Positions 47,091 to 58,799 of a stretch of DNA of 64,000 nucleotides are shown here, in pieces. How positions within the stretch are numbered: the stretch's first letter is position 1; every line of letters begins with the position of its first letter. The notes under the pieces were generated by a model that was given only the letters and a program-made list of their open reading frames with translations, made no database searches and was not told the DNA's origin. Source of the stretch: Gordius sp. MW1 (Eukaryota > Nematomorpha > Gordioida > Gordea > Gordiidae); the NCBI GenBank assembly GCA_964036665.1, contig OZ038532.1, positions 6,696,001-6,760,000 on the forward strand. The letters run 5' to 3'. Position numbers and translations under genes: made by a program.

Positions 47091-49134
47091 ATTACAAGGG
47101 CCTTCAGCCCTGGTGGGAAAAGGGAGGGGGAAGGGGGAAGGGAAGGAGGTGCAGGAGGGAAGGGGGAACGAAACTCATCTATACTCCGTAAAAACGTAGT
47201 ATATTTGGTATGCAATTTATGTGCGACAGGGGCGAGAATGCCTATGGGGGGGGGGGGTATAAAATGCAAAATATATTATTTATTTATACAAATATTTAAA
47301 AGTTAAATTTTTGTAAAACCTGCTATAAAACATTTATTAATACTTTTTTTTATTGAGGAATAGGTTTTCTTTCATTCATTTTTTATTTATTAACTTCTAA
47401 ATAAATCAAAATGACGAAAGGAACGCAAATAGAGGGTATGAGCTTGGAAAAGCCAATAGTCATCCTTCCAAAACGTTCAACTTTCAATTTAGGGTTTTTT
47501 TAATACTGTATATAAATTTAAACAATTTGGTGTAGGCGACTTACAATTTGAATTATGACTATAAACTCGATTCAAATCATGCGCATATGTATAGTATAAA
47601 CAAGATATTAAATAAACGAGAAAAATTTCCACTCAGACCTTGGCCATTGGTCATTTTTTTTAATGGTCAGCAGACAGCCAAATTAAAATCTAGAAAAATA
47701 AATCGATTTTAATCTCACTTTGGCCAGTGGTCATTTTTTCCATTGGTCAGTAACCAGCAGACTGCCACATACTGGCCAATAATTATATTCTAAAGAAAAA
47801 ATTTGATTTTAATCTCACTTTGGCCAGTGGTCATTTTTTATTGGTCAGTAGCCTGCAAACGGCCAAATAGCCTATATTTAATATATATAAAAAACAGAAT
47901 TTGATACACTTTGGCCAATGGTCATTTTTTTCATTGGTCAGTAGCCAGGACACGGTCAAAAAGGATATAAATACATAAAAGATGAGAAAAAACGGGGGAA
48001 AAATTTCGATTCATGATTTGGCCAATGGTTATTTTTTTCATTGGTCAGTAGCCAGGACACGGTCAAAAAGTCATATTATCAATGGTGTTAACAAGAAGAA
48101 TATATTAATTTAAAAAAAATAAAAATAAATTTGCCCTCTCCACATCAGTAGAGGCATAAGCCTTTGTGGGGGGGGGCACAGGGACCCAGATCAGTAGAGG
48201 CATAGGCCCTTGTAGGGGGGGGGCATAGGTAATTATCAATGTTAACCCAAAATAGCAATTCAAAAAACGAAAAAAAATTCCGATTCACACTTTGGCCAAT
48301 GGCCATTTTATTCATTGGTCAGTAGCCAGCGGACTGCCAAAAAGTCTATCAATAGTATTAACAAGAACAATATATTAATTTAAAAAAAAAATTGCCCTCT
48401 CCGGGATTCGAACCCACATCGGCATAGGCTTTTGTAGGGGGGGGGGGCATAGAGTAATTATCAATGATAAATACAATATCAATTCAAAAAACGATAATAA
48501 AATTTTAATTTACACTTTGGCTAATGGTCATTTTTTTCATTAGTCATTACAGTAGCCAGCGTACGACCAAAAAGCCATATTATAAATGGTATTAACAAAC
48601 AATATATTAATTTAAAAAAAAATTGCCTTCTCCGGGATTCTAACCAGCAATTAAGAATTTACCCGGATTCGAACCCACATCAGTAGAGGTATAGGCCTTT
48701 GTAGGGGAGGGGGGGCACAACGACTCATATCAGTAGAGGCATAGGCCCTTGTAAGGGGGGGGGCATAGGTAATTACACAGCTCTACAAATATTGACTTTG
48801 CGATTATATCCCGCAATCTGACCAATATTCTGATAGAGAATTTTGCGCTGAAAAATATTATGTTTTTAGTTTTTTCTACAATTACCAGTTTTTTAGATAT
48901 ACCAATTTAAAGGTGCCAAAAATGCCCATTTAAGCCTTTTTGAGGCTATATTGCCACGGTATTTTTAATATTTAGTGCAAAAATAGTAATATATTCATGT
49001 AGATTAATTTATTTTTATTGTTACACCTCTATATTTAAATTTAATCGCGTTTTTGTGAACCCCTTCCCCTTATCAAAATTTGTCCCACTATGTCTGGAAA
49101 ACGGAGTACATTAGAGTTTATACTAGTGTAGGGA

Positions 49135-49370
49135 TGGTCAAATAGCGTTTGATAGGCGCTAAAGCTATAGCACATAGTCACGTGGAGGCGCTACAGTTAT
49201 AGTACATAATCAAGCGGAGGCGCTAGAGCTGTGGGAGATAGTCACACGAGGGCGCCAGAGCTGTAGGAGATAGTCACCTAAGGTGCTAGAGCTGTAGGAG
49301 ATAGTCACACGGGCGCGCTGTAGGATAGTCACCTAAGGTGCTAGAGCTATAGCGTGGCGCTATCATTGTT
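49135..49370. repeat. minisatellite, about 33-36 bp units
   Basis: Seven or so degenerate units of GGCGCTAGAGCTGTAGGAGA TAGTCAC. An inverted block of about four units lies at 50305-50425. Confidence 0.75.
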
Positions 49371-49662
49371 ATGATTTTTTTATTGTTAAGTAGCATATGG
49401 ATATGCGCACATGTGGTTTGAACTAAGTTTATAAGATAATTTAATTAAAATGCTCAGGCTATCAATAAGTGACCTAAATTAATTATGAAAGACGCAGGCA
49501 TATAAATAAACACAATGTGGCTGGTCTGACGATAGATTTATATATTCAAGAAAGTTAATTCCATTTTCATTTCAATCGATCTAAAAACAGATTTTTAGAT
49601 CTGTTATTTCTAATTAAATAATTTTAATATTTATATTTGAGGCTTTTTTAATAATTTAACCA

Positions 49663-50012
49663 CATGGGCGTACCCAGGTTTTAAATTAGGGGGGGGGCAG
49701 ATTAAAGAAAAAATTCTCGACTTGCCAAATTACTGAGAGCAAAAAAAAAGGTCTCGACTATCCCAAAAGTTTTAAGGCGACCAAAAAAAAGCAACTCCCC
49801 TAATTAGGCAGTGGGGGCAGCCGGACCCCCTACCCCCCTGGCTAATTAGGGGGGGGGGCGGGGGGTCCGTTTGCCCCCTTTTGGCTAATTAGGGGGGGGG
49901 GGCAAAACATATTTTTTTAATTTTTAAGGGTTTTTGTAATGAAATTTTTTTTAAATTAGGGGGGGGGCAGCCGCCCCCCCCCCCCCCTGCTTTCCCCCTG
50001 GGTACGCCCATG
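49663..50012. mobile_element. hAT-like MITE, partially duplicated, nested
   Basis: CATGGGCGTACCCAGG to CCTGGGTACGCCCATG with three G-run blocks (GGCTAATTAGGGGGGG words repeated at 49841 and 49881). Flanks TTTAACCA and TTTAATCG. Confidence 0.65.
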
Positions 50013-51539
50013 TTTAATCGTATTGAATATAAATTTTGTCCCTCGTATAGAATACTTTTAAAAGAATTTAACCGTAGTTCTAAAGATTAAAATTCAATTA
50101 TAAAACGTTAGAGTTTTCAAGTAAATGTATTATAAAATTTATATTTTAAAAATTATGAAGAACTAGGCATGGTTTTTTTATTTTCGAATATTTTGTAAAG
50201 GGGGGAGGATTGAATAAAAATATTGTATTAAAAAAGTGAGATGGAGTGTTATACGGAGTTAATATAATTAAGCTACTTAACAATAAAAAGTCATAATAAT
50301 GTTAGCGCCACGGTGACTATCTCCTACAGCTCTAGCGCCCTCGTGTGACTATGTGCTATAACTGTAGCGCCTCCGTGTAGCTATGTGCTATAGCTTTAGC
50401 GCCTCCAAGTGACTATGCTATGTAGATGGGAGGGGCTACACGCGTTGGTGCTAAGCGTGTCACCATCACTAGTTACTACACACGCGCTGTTTACTAACAC
50501 ATCTCTCTCTCCCTTTCTCCATCTCTTACACTCCAGCCCCCATATCTATTTAAGCACACATGAAGGGGGCTGGAGTGGAGGAGAAAGAGAGGATAGTAGG
50601 TGAAGGAAGAGAGATATGTGTTGGTAAACATCGCTTACGCAGTATGTATGTATGTATGTACTCCGTTTACCAGACATCGTGGGACGAATTTTGATAAGGA
50701 GAAGGGGTTTACGCAAACGCGTATAAATTTGAGTATAAGGGTGATATAAAAAAAAAGAAAGAATGGACCTATAGATGAAACTTTAATCTACATGAATATA
50801 TTACTATTTTTCACTAAATATTAAAAATGACGTGGCAATATAGCCTCAAAAAGGCTTAAAAGGACATTTTTACCACTTTTTATTTTTTATTTTTCAGCGC
50901 AAAACTCTCTATCTGAATTATTGGTCGGATTGGTGGATGTTTTTTTTGTAGACCTGTGTTATCAATCAATGTTAACCAAATATAATTCAAAAAACGAAAA
51001 AAAAAATTTCGATTCACAATTTGGCTAATGGTCATTTCATTCATTGGTCAGCAGCCAGCGGACGACCAAAAAGCCATATGATCAATGGTATTAACAAGAA
51101 CAATATATCAATTTATAAAAAAATTTGCCCTCTCTGGGATTCGAACCAGCAACTAAGAGTTTACCCTCGCCGGGATTTAAACTTACATCATTAGAGGCAT
51201 AGGCCTTTGTAGGGGGGGGGGGGCACAGGGAACCATATCAGTAGAGGCATAGGCCCTTGTAGGGGGGGGCATAGGTAATTATCAATGTTAACCAAATATA
51301 GCAATTCAAAAAAAGAAGAAAAAAATTTTGATTTACAATTTGGCCAATAGTTATTTTATTCATTGGTAAGCAGCCAGCAGGCGGCCAAAAAGCCATATTA
51401 TCAATGGTATTAACAAGAACAATATATTAATTAAAAAAAATTTGCCCTCTCCGGGATTCGAACCAGCAATTAAGATACATGTTGGACGGACAACGAAAAG
51501 CGAGCCAAATTGCATAGCAATTAATATAGTAAATATTTG

Positions 51540-53035
51540 CAATCCCACTCAGCTTGTATGTTGTCAAGGCTTAATGGCTTTTGAAAGGAATTTATTATTT
51601 ATAAAGGTATTAAGGTTAGGTGCATATTGATACACTCTTTATTTATTACAACATTTGACCTTTACCTAGAGTAGTGTCTAGACTCTGTCGACAGTACTTA
51701 TCTAAGAACTATGCCCTAGATTGTCGCATTTCAAAAAATCATATTTGACAAGAAAAAATCGATAAGATTTTTCTAAAAAATGCAGCGTTTTTACGCCTTA
51801 TAAGTTGGCTTCTAATCTTTATGGACAAATTAAATAAACAATTCACTATATTTTTTTAATTTTTCAATTTTCTAAGATTTGATAAGTTAATGATTTCAAA
51901 TTCTACACCTCAATCATATATAATACATAATAATATTAATAACAAATATAATTCAATCAAGTCCTTAAAAAGTTCGTTTTATATTTATCTCAGAAGCATT
52001 TGTCAAGAGGAGACAAATGATTTAATATATTTTTATTTGCTATTGTTAGCAAATATTTGTTTATGTTACTTTTATGCACAAAGATCCAAATAATTAAAAC
52101 GTAGGAAGTTTGAATTTCTTCTATGTCGTTAATAATTAAATATTTTTAAGTGTGTTTCTAAATGTGTTTCTTTGCTTTTAAATTAGTCATTATAGTATAT
52201 TAATCAACTCATATTTGTTAATGCACTTAATTTATTAAAGGTGTAGCTAACTATGTATATAGCTGCAATTACATATAAATCTCTATCAATTTATTTAGCC
52301 ATCCATAATTTATTAGCAATTTTATTTACACTCCCAACATAATGAGTGTTATGGCTCCAGTCATGGATGTCATTTCATATAAATTTGAAGCTTTTATCAT
52401 CGTGGGCCGTTAGAATCCTCAAAAACTACTAATGTGCTATTAAGCTAGAATAAAAATCATTAAAAAAGAGCTAATGACAAATTTTTGAAACACTATTTGT
52501 TTCAATATTGGCAAGCTATAAGTCAAGCCTTTGAATTATTTATGGATGAATTAAATCAATAATGCAATTACTATCGCTTAAAAATCATAAATAAAGCATT
52601 AAAAAACACTTAATAATACTCATACATATGCTTCTTAAATTTTTTAGCATTAATAATTGTTCTAATTAATATGTGTAGTCGTAGGTTTATTATGAAACTC
52701 ATAATTAATCAGATAATATCGGATTTTTCAAACTTTTCTTATTTTATCTAAATTATTAATACTTTTTTTGTTCAACTATTTTGTATTGTATTAGAAAAAC
52801 CTCCAAATATGTTGAATGAATTTAAATTTTTATAATACTTATGGTAAGAGAAGTAAAAATGGTCATATATTGTTATTAATCTAGGTTTCATTCATTGACA
52901 CATTGGTCCGGATTATTTTATAAATTATTTATGTGCAGTTCTTAGACTTATACTATTATATAAATATATGTACTATGATACTCATAAACTTATTAATTAA
53001 TCACATTTACATCAAGAAAAGCTTTTGAAAATAGC
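51540..53035. other. AT-rich spacer
   Basis: Only a low-complexity short frame at 51890-52093. No gene supported. Confidence 0.5.
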
Positions 53036-53040
53036 AATGT

Positions 53041-54261
53041 TCACGAATCACAAGTAAAAAGAGTTTTAAAAGTTTGTCGAAATCTCGAATCAATAAGTAT
53101 GTAGAGGTAAAAATTGAGACTGTGATTGCAAGTTTCTAGGATATTAAAAACCGCTACCATGGTCACGCGTCTGTAAGTGTACATTACATTATTTTCTCCT
53201 GGAATAAAATCCATAACGTTAAGCACTGTAATGGGATAAATGCAAATAATGTACGATCCGATGAAAGAAAATAGTAATATCAATATTCTTCTATCCTTTA
53301 TCCTTGCCTTATAACGAGTCCCTAAATTTAATGTGTCATTGGCATGCAGTTGTCCCGTCGTTACCGATGGGTGCACGTTATTTGACTTGACGAAATGAGA
53401 CATGAAATTAAGATGGCCACCAAACTGTCCCATGATCGTCGAAATGTGACTATTGTCAGAATATAAGCTCAGTGGCAAAACTGATATCGAGTAACAACCT
53501 TTACTGAATCTGAGACGATGCATTAATTTAATGATTTTTGCCGATAAATTGAAGGTATAATACTTTCTAAAAGCACCTATGAGCCTGAAATTTAAGTAAA
53601 GGATAACGATACCAGGGATTATGTTTAGAGTTAACTCCTTGAATATTTGATAGGCTAGAATTAATTTTGGCCGTGATTGATTAATTGAGTAAACATATTT
53701 GCCGCTCGGTGCAATGTCTAGCATGTCGGCGCATGGTTTAAGGGTATAAATAAACCCCAGGGGTGTGTTGATTATGGCAGAGGTGACGAAGCATATTAGG
53801 GGACAAAATTTAACCCAAGCGCTCCTGCAATACTTTTTATAAGCGTTCATGTTGTAAAGATAGCAATACCTATCTAAACAGATACCTACTAAGAGGAGCG
53901 AAGACGTCTTCATGAAAGTATTTAACATGGGGAAGAAGATCTTCAGTTTGATCCAATTAGGGATTATTTCGTAACTTAGAGGAGAACGATTAAATTGAGA
54001 CCATGATATAATGGGATGTCCTATGCACAATAGGTTCACCATCAAGTCGAATAGTGAGATGTTTTTCATGTAAGTTACACCGACTAAATTATTAGAGAGA
54101 AACTTGAAGATTATATAATTACAAAAGTTTCCAAAAATTCCCAACACCACTAAGAATGAAACGACCCACACATATAGGATTAATTTAACCGGATGCTTAT
54201 AATTAATGGCTGAATCACAGAGGAGAATATTCGTTGGAATGCTATCATTGTTGAGCGACAT
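53041..54261 (-). CDS. rhodopsin-family (class A) G-protein-coupled receptor, orphan
   Basis: A single uninterrupted exon on the minus strand, 406 residues from the ATG at 54261 (MSLNNDSIPTN). The frame can be extended six codons to a GTG, but ATG is preferred. There are seven hydrophobic spans. TM1 has GN (44-45), TM2 has the sodium-site Asp (72), and TM3 ends in DRY (130-132). A long third loop of about 90 residues is followed by TM6 and by TM7 with NFYLY (383-387) in place of NPxxY, then the basic helix-8 segment SRFRQTF. The extracellular N-terminus has an NDS glycosylation site. The pattern resembles peptide receptors of the FMRFamide type, but the ligand is not predictable. No introns; no neighbour suggests a pathway. 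Confidence 0.8.
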   Translation of the reverse strand: MSLNNDSIPTNILLCDSAINYKHPVKLILYVWVVSFLVVLGIFGNFCNYIIFKFLSNNLVGVTYMKNISLFDLMVNLLCIGHPIISWSQFNRSPLSYEIIPNWIKLKIFFPMLNTFMKTSSLLLVGICLDRYCYLYNMNAYKKYCRSAWVKFCPLICFVTSAIINTPLGFIYTLKPCADMLDIAPSGKYVYSINQSRPKLILAYQIFKELTLNIIPGIVILYLNFRLIGAFRKYYTFNLSAKIIKLMHRLRFSKGCYSISVLPLSLYSDNSHISTIMGQFGGHLNFMSHFVKSNNVHPSVTTGQLHANDTLNLGTRYKARIKDRRILILLFSFIGSYIICIYPITVLNVMDFIPGENNVMYTYRRVTMVAVFNILETCNHSLNFYLYILIDSRFRQTFKTLFTCDS

Positions 54262-54279
54262 TACATATCGTATCCACAC

Positions 54280-55130
54280 AAAAGATCACTAGAAAAAATT
54301 GAGTTGAGACCTTTTTAAGAAAGATGATAATTTAGAAATAATGACAATTTGCGCGTGCTTAGGTTAAAATATTGGTACATTTTTCCAATATTTTTATTCC
54401 ATAGCGAATTTTTTTTTTCATAATTAGGGTGCCTGTGGGGTCTACTCTCAACTAATTGCTCTTACCAATGAGCTAAAGCCTAAATTATTGATAAAGTCAT
54501 TTTAATGATTGTTTTCCAGAAACTCTTTAATTACACTATTTAATAGTCATTCTACTATACGCAACTGCGGGCGCACCGTCAATCAACTTATTTCATTTAA
54601 TTTACTTCATAGAACGCTTAATTATTTGCAAATTGATTGGCAATTTACTCATTGTCAAAATTTTCTAAATGAGTAAAATTATTCGAGGAACTATACAATT
54701 TAATTAAACGAAACGCCTACGTATTAATATGTGAAGGTTTTAATCAAATTAAAAACATATAATGAAATTATCATGGTTGATGGGCTATAATTATTTTAAA
54801 ATTTGTTTTTATAAACATCTAGGTATTTTATGTTTAACTTGGGGCTCAGTTATTGGATAATTATATATTTAATAATATTTACTATTTAGATTTTATATAT
54901 TAGTATATGAACTACCCATCCTAAACGCCACGTTTCTTTTAAGCTTGTATATCTTTTAAAAATATATTCATTTATCCTAAATCTTACCATTACTCAACTA
55001 TAATATATAATGAATTTGATTTTCTAACTTACACGTTAATAGAATGCAAATAATTTTTTTTAGCTTTTATAGCTATTGAGTCGCACCTATCTATTGATAA
55101 AAAACTTGGTAGCTAAATCATGGTTAAGTC
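54280..55130. other. AT-rich spacer upstream of the GPCR
   Basis: Probable promoter region of the minus-strand receptor gene; no defined site. A tRNA-like D-arm fragment is at 54455-54480 (see rejected items). Confidence 0.4.
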
Positions 55131-55138
55131 GTTCAAAC

Positions 55139-57738
55139 TAGTGTTGTAAAAAGATCTGGGTTTTTAGCCGACCATTGGTTTTAGTCGACTAAACCAAAAC
55201 AGACTAAAGGTCTTTTGGTATGTTTTTTTTGTCGACCTTTAGGTTTAGCCAATATTTGAAGAAAACACCTAAAGGTTGTTAGTCTATTTTGTTTAGCCAA
55301 CCTTTAGATTTAGTCATAATTTTGTTAGTAACCCAAAGGTTTTTTGGTTTGGTTTAGGTGTTTTGGGGTGGGGGAAAAATAATATATAATTTAATGAGTG
55401 AATTTAAAATTCAGCAATATAATTAGTGGTAGCTTTTTAATTGTACTGATTTGATTATAACAATGGTTGAGGGTGATTTTTAATATTGATACCTAGTTGT
55501 AAAATAAAATTTTAAGGATCGATCATTTGTCAACTTAATTTGGTGACAATTGTCATAATTGTCGTTTATGAAGCAAAATAAATTGTTTTAACGAAAATTG
55601 GTGGGTTAGGGTGTCAAAAAATTGTTGCAAACTTAAAATTTAAATTTGTCACCTTAGCTTGGTGACAATTGTCATAATTGTCATTTTTAAAGCTAGATAA
55701 ATACTTTTAACGAAAATTGGTGGGTTAGGGTAGGGTGTCAAAAAATTGTTGCAAACTTAAAATTTAAATTTGTCACCTTATCGTGACAATTGTCATAATT
55801 GTCATTTTTAAAGCTAGATAAATACTTTTAACAAAAATTGGTGGGTAAGGGTGTCAAAAAATTGTTGCAAACTTAAAATTTAAATTTGTCCCCTTAGCTT
55901 GGTGACAATTGTCATAATTGTCATTTTTAAAGCTAGATAAATACTTTTAACGAAAATTGGTGGGTTAGGGTGTCAAAAAATTGTTGCAAACTTAAAATTT
56001 AAATTTGTCACCTTATCTTGGTGACAATTGTCATAATTGTCATTATTAAAGCTAGATAAATACTTTTAACGAAAATTGGTGGGTTAGGGTGTCAAAAAAT
56101 TGTTGCAAACTTGAAATTTAAATTTGTCACCTTATCTTGGTGACAATTGTCATTTTTAAAGCTAGATAAATACTTTGGTGGGTTAGGGTGTCAAAAAATT
56201 GTTACAAACTTAAAATTTAAATTTGTCACCTTAGCTTGGTGACAATTGTCATAATTGTCATTTTTAAAGCTAGATAATTACTTTTAACAAAAATTGGTGG
56301 GTAAGGGTGTCAAAAAATTGTTGCAAACTTAAAATTTAAATTTGTCACCTTAGCTTGGTGACAATTGTCATAATTGTCATTTTTAAAGCTAGATAAATAT
56401 TTTTAACGAAAATTGGTGGGTTAGGGTGTCAAAAAATTGTTGCAAACTTAAAATTTAAATTTGTCACCTTATCTTGGTGACAATTGTCATAATTGTCATT
56501 TTTAAAGCTAGATAAATACTTTTAACGAAAACTGGTGGGTTAGGGTGTCAAAAAACTGTTGCAAACTTAAAATTTGAATTATTCACCTTAGCTTGGTGAC
56601 ATTTGTCATAATTGTCATTCTTAAATCTAGATAAATTATTTTAACGAAAATTGGTGGGTTAGGGTGTCATAAAAATGTTCAAACAAAGTATTTTTAAAAA
56701 TTAGTTGTCAATTTTTTATAGTGACATTGGCTAAATAGATTAATTGCACGATAATACTTGTTAAGTTTAATTCATATTTATTATCTTCGTTTATATAGTA
56801 ATAACTTAGTTTAAACTATTTAAAACAATATATGGGGTTCAACCTAGTAATATTAACGTTTATCAGACATAGGGGTTACATTGCTTTGTCAAATTTAAAA
56901 GTGACCAGAGAAAAAAAAGATAGAAAATCGAAGCTAAAATCTCCTTTTTAATTTATCTTTCTCGTTAATACTTTTATTTTAAGTTTGTAATGATTTTATG
57001 ACACCCTAACTTACCAATTTTCGTTAAAATAATTTATCTAGTGACAATTATGACAATTGCCACCAAGCTAAGGTGACAAACTTAAATTTTAAGTTTGCAA
57101 CAATTGACACCCTTACCCACCAATTTTCGCTAAAAGTATTTATCTAGCTTTAAAAATGACAATTATGACAATTGTCACCAAGCTAAGGTGACAAATTTAA
57201 ATTTTAAGTTTGCAACAATTTTTTGACACCCTAACCCATTAATTTTCGTTAAAACAATTTATTTTGCTTCATAAACGACATTTATGACAATTGTCACCAA
57301 ATTAGGCTGACAAATGATTGATTCCTAAAATTATATTTTACAACTAGGTATCCATATTAAAAATCACCCTCAACCATTGTTATAATCAAATCAGTACAAT
57401 TAAAAAGCTACCATTAATTATATCGCTGAATTTTAAATTCACTCATTTAATTATATATTATTTTTCCCCCACCCCAAAACACCTAAGCCGAACCAAATGT
57501 CGACTAATAATAACAAGCGAAACCTTTGGATTATTAACAAAATTACGACTAAACCTAAAGGTTGGCTAAACAAAATAGACCAACAACCTATAGGTCTTTT
57601 CTTCAAATATTGGCTAAACCTAAAGGTCGACCAAAAAAACAGACCAAAAGACCTTTAGGGTTTTTTTGAAAAATAGACGAAGACCAAACCTTAGCCATAA
57701 CCTGGTCGAAACTCCTTTGGTTTTTTTTTACAACACTA
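55139..57738. mobile_element. hAT-like element with giant inverted repeats carrying satellite
   Basis: Ends TAGTGTTGTAAAAA and TTTTTACAACACTA are inverted. Flanks GTTCAAAC (55131-55138) and GTTCATAC (57739-57746) are an 8-bp target duplication with one mismatch. The inverted arms run roughly 55139-55760 and 57000-57738: GTCGAC-palindrome block, CACCCCAAAACACCTAA block, then satellite units. The left arm is expanded into about ten satellite units, the right has about two and a half. No transposase. Confidence 0.75.
55530..56690. repeat. satellite-like tandem array, units about 115-124 bp
   Basis: About ten units, each with GGTGACAATTGTCATAATTG, GCTAGATAAATACTTTTAAC, AAAATTGGTGGGTTAGGGTG and TTGCAAACTTAAAATTTAAA. 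Some units carry internal deletions (for example near 56140). Inverted units recur at 57000-57310. Confidence 0.9.
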
Positions 57739-57749
57739 GTTCATACCAT

Positions 57750-58295
57750 TCATTAGCTTACATAACACCAAGTATTTTTAAAAGGAATTTATACTCTTAA
57801 CATAATATCGTAAATATTGCATTTTATGAGCCTGCTCCTCTGTTTCAATTGTTTAATGCTACACGCATATTTTCTTTTTCGATCACTAACCCTTTCACCA
57901 TGTATACCTTCATCATATAATGTCATATTTAAGGTACACAATTTGAGTCGCTTATCGTTATTATGATTGTAGGGGAATAAAAATATTGATACTAATTTAC
58001 GGGAGAAAAAGGATGTTTCAGGAATTTTGACCTTAGTTTCATTATTTAGTTTTAAAAGTGAGGGCGTGTAGTTGTTTATTCCCGCTTTGCCAGCTAGATT
58101 GCTTCATTATACATTTTAAGATATTTGGTTGGGTTAAATTAAATTAAATCAAATATATATTTTAGATTAGTTATCATTAAATTATAGCGCTTTTAAGTTT
58201 AATTTTTGGTTTCTCGTTTCATCCTTGATAAGTTATAATATATTGTTGAAATAGAGATTGTAAATACGATTCCGGTTCGGTTTTTATAAAGATAG
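57750..58295. other. AT-rich spacer
   Basis: No gene recognised. Confidence 0.5.
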
Positions 58296-58298
58296 CCC

Positions 58299-58794
58299 GA
58301 TTTACGAGGGGTGGTAACCGCGAATCAAATAATAATAACCCTAATTTATAGCCCATCTAGGACACATTTTAAATTAGAGACTAATTTAACTAAATTATTC
58401 CTATTTCTTTTAGATTGGGACTTGAAAATAAAAACAGACATATAACGTTTTCGCTCTTATTGGAGCTGATCAGAAGATATTATAACAAATATTATTTACG
58501 CCACAATTACGGTGGGTTAATGAGTTTTTTCCTTAAACACCGTAAACGTGAACTCAATCTCATATAGCCTTATATACCTATCTCGATTACTATGTGACTA
58601 GAAAATTAACTATGGCATACTGATGAGCTCTAATAAGAGCGAAAACGTTATATGTCTATTTTTATTTTCAAGTCACATTCTAAAAGAGATGGGAATAATT
58701 TAGTTAAATTAGTCTCTAATTTAAAATGTGTCCTAGAAGGGCTATAAATTAGAGTTATTATTATTTGATTCGCGGTTACCACCCGTCGTAAATC
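58299..58794. mobile_element. fold-back element with two 175-bp inverted arms
   Basis: Arms 58299-58473 and 58620-58794 are exactly 175 bp each and differ at about ten positions (near 94% identity). The spacer 58474-58619 is unique. Outer ends GATTTACGA(G/C)GGGTGG. Each arm's inner edge begins with the CTGAT(G/C)AG of a hammerhead-like core. No target duplication seen; class unknown. Confidence 0.8.
58592..58678 (+). ncRNA. hammerhead-ribozyme-like motif
   Basis: CTGATGA (58620-58626) is followed by a stem II hairpin GCTCT-AATA-AGAGC (58627-58640), then GAAAA (58641-58645). A short stem III is closed by 58646-58648 with 58652-58654, and the triplet GTC ends at 58656. Stem I is supplied by ATA/TAT next to the core, then GAAAAT (58601-58606) with ATTTTC (58664-58669) and ATGTGACT (58592-58599) with AGTCACAT (58671-58678). 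This is a 15-base pairing with one mismatch. The extra A after GAAA departs from the consensus, so activity is uncertain. The left arm has a mutated core (CTGATCA) on the minus strand. Confidence 0.6.
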
Positions 58795-58799
58795 CTTGA

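Larger units (their letters stand above)
48776..50958. mobile_element. CACTA-like non-autonomous element with long inverted ends
   Basis: Ends CACAGCTCTACAAA and TTTGTAGACCTGTG are inverted. The inverted ends extend about 350 bp, including ACCCCTTC(C/T)CCTTATCAAAATT and the GTCTGG(A/T)AAACGGAGTAC segment. TTA flanks both sides (48773-48775, 50959-50961), and the host sequence (TAATTATCAATG in sister copies) is restored when it is removed. A minisatellite with GCGCTAGAGCTGTAGGAGAT and ATAGTCAC words (49135-49360) recurs inverted at 50305-50425. CACTA class is inferred from the CACAG end and 3-bp duplication. Confidence 0.65.
47095..51525 (-). mobile_element. family X element enlarged by nested insertions
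   Basis: Starts GGGCCTTCAGCCC and a G-rich tract, with TTTGGTATGCAATTTATG near 47205. The core has TTGGCCAATGGTCATTTTT units at 47600-48750 and 50990-51420 plus B-box-like CGGGATTCGAACCC words. It ends GGACAACGAAAAGCGAGCC and ATTGCATAGCAATT at 51485-51525. The core is split by the TTA-flanked element at 48776-50958. Confidence 0.65.

Noticed and set aside
50409-50603. 64-codon plus-strand ORF
   Set aside because: Lies inside the inverted end of the CACTA-like element next to minisatellite; low-complexity CT-rich sequence.
51890-52093. 67-codon plus-strand ORF
   Set aside because: AT-driven composition (Asn, Ile, Tyr, Lys) and no splice or homology support.
54425-54490. Possible tRNA on the minus strand
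   Set aside because: A good D-arm (GCTC...GAGC) and an A-box-like word are present, but there is no T-arm, no GTTCGA and no foldable anticodon stem; at most a tRNA relic.
55530-56690. CRISPR-like array
   Set aside because: Units are contiguous tandem repeats without unique spacers, in a eukaryotic transposon.
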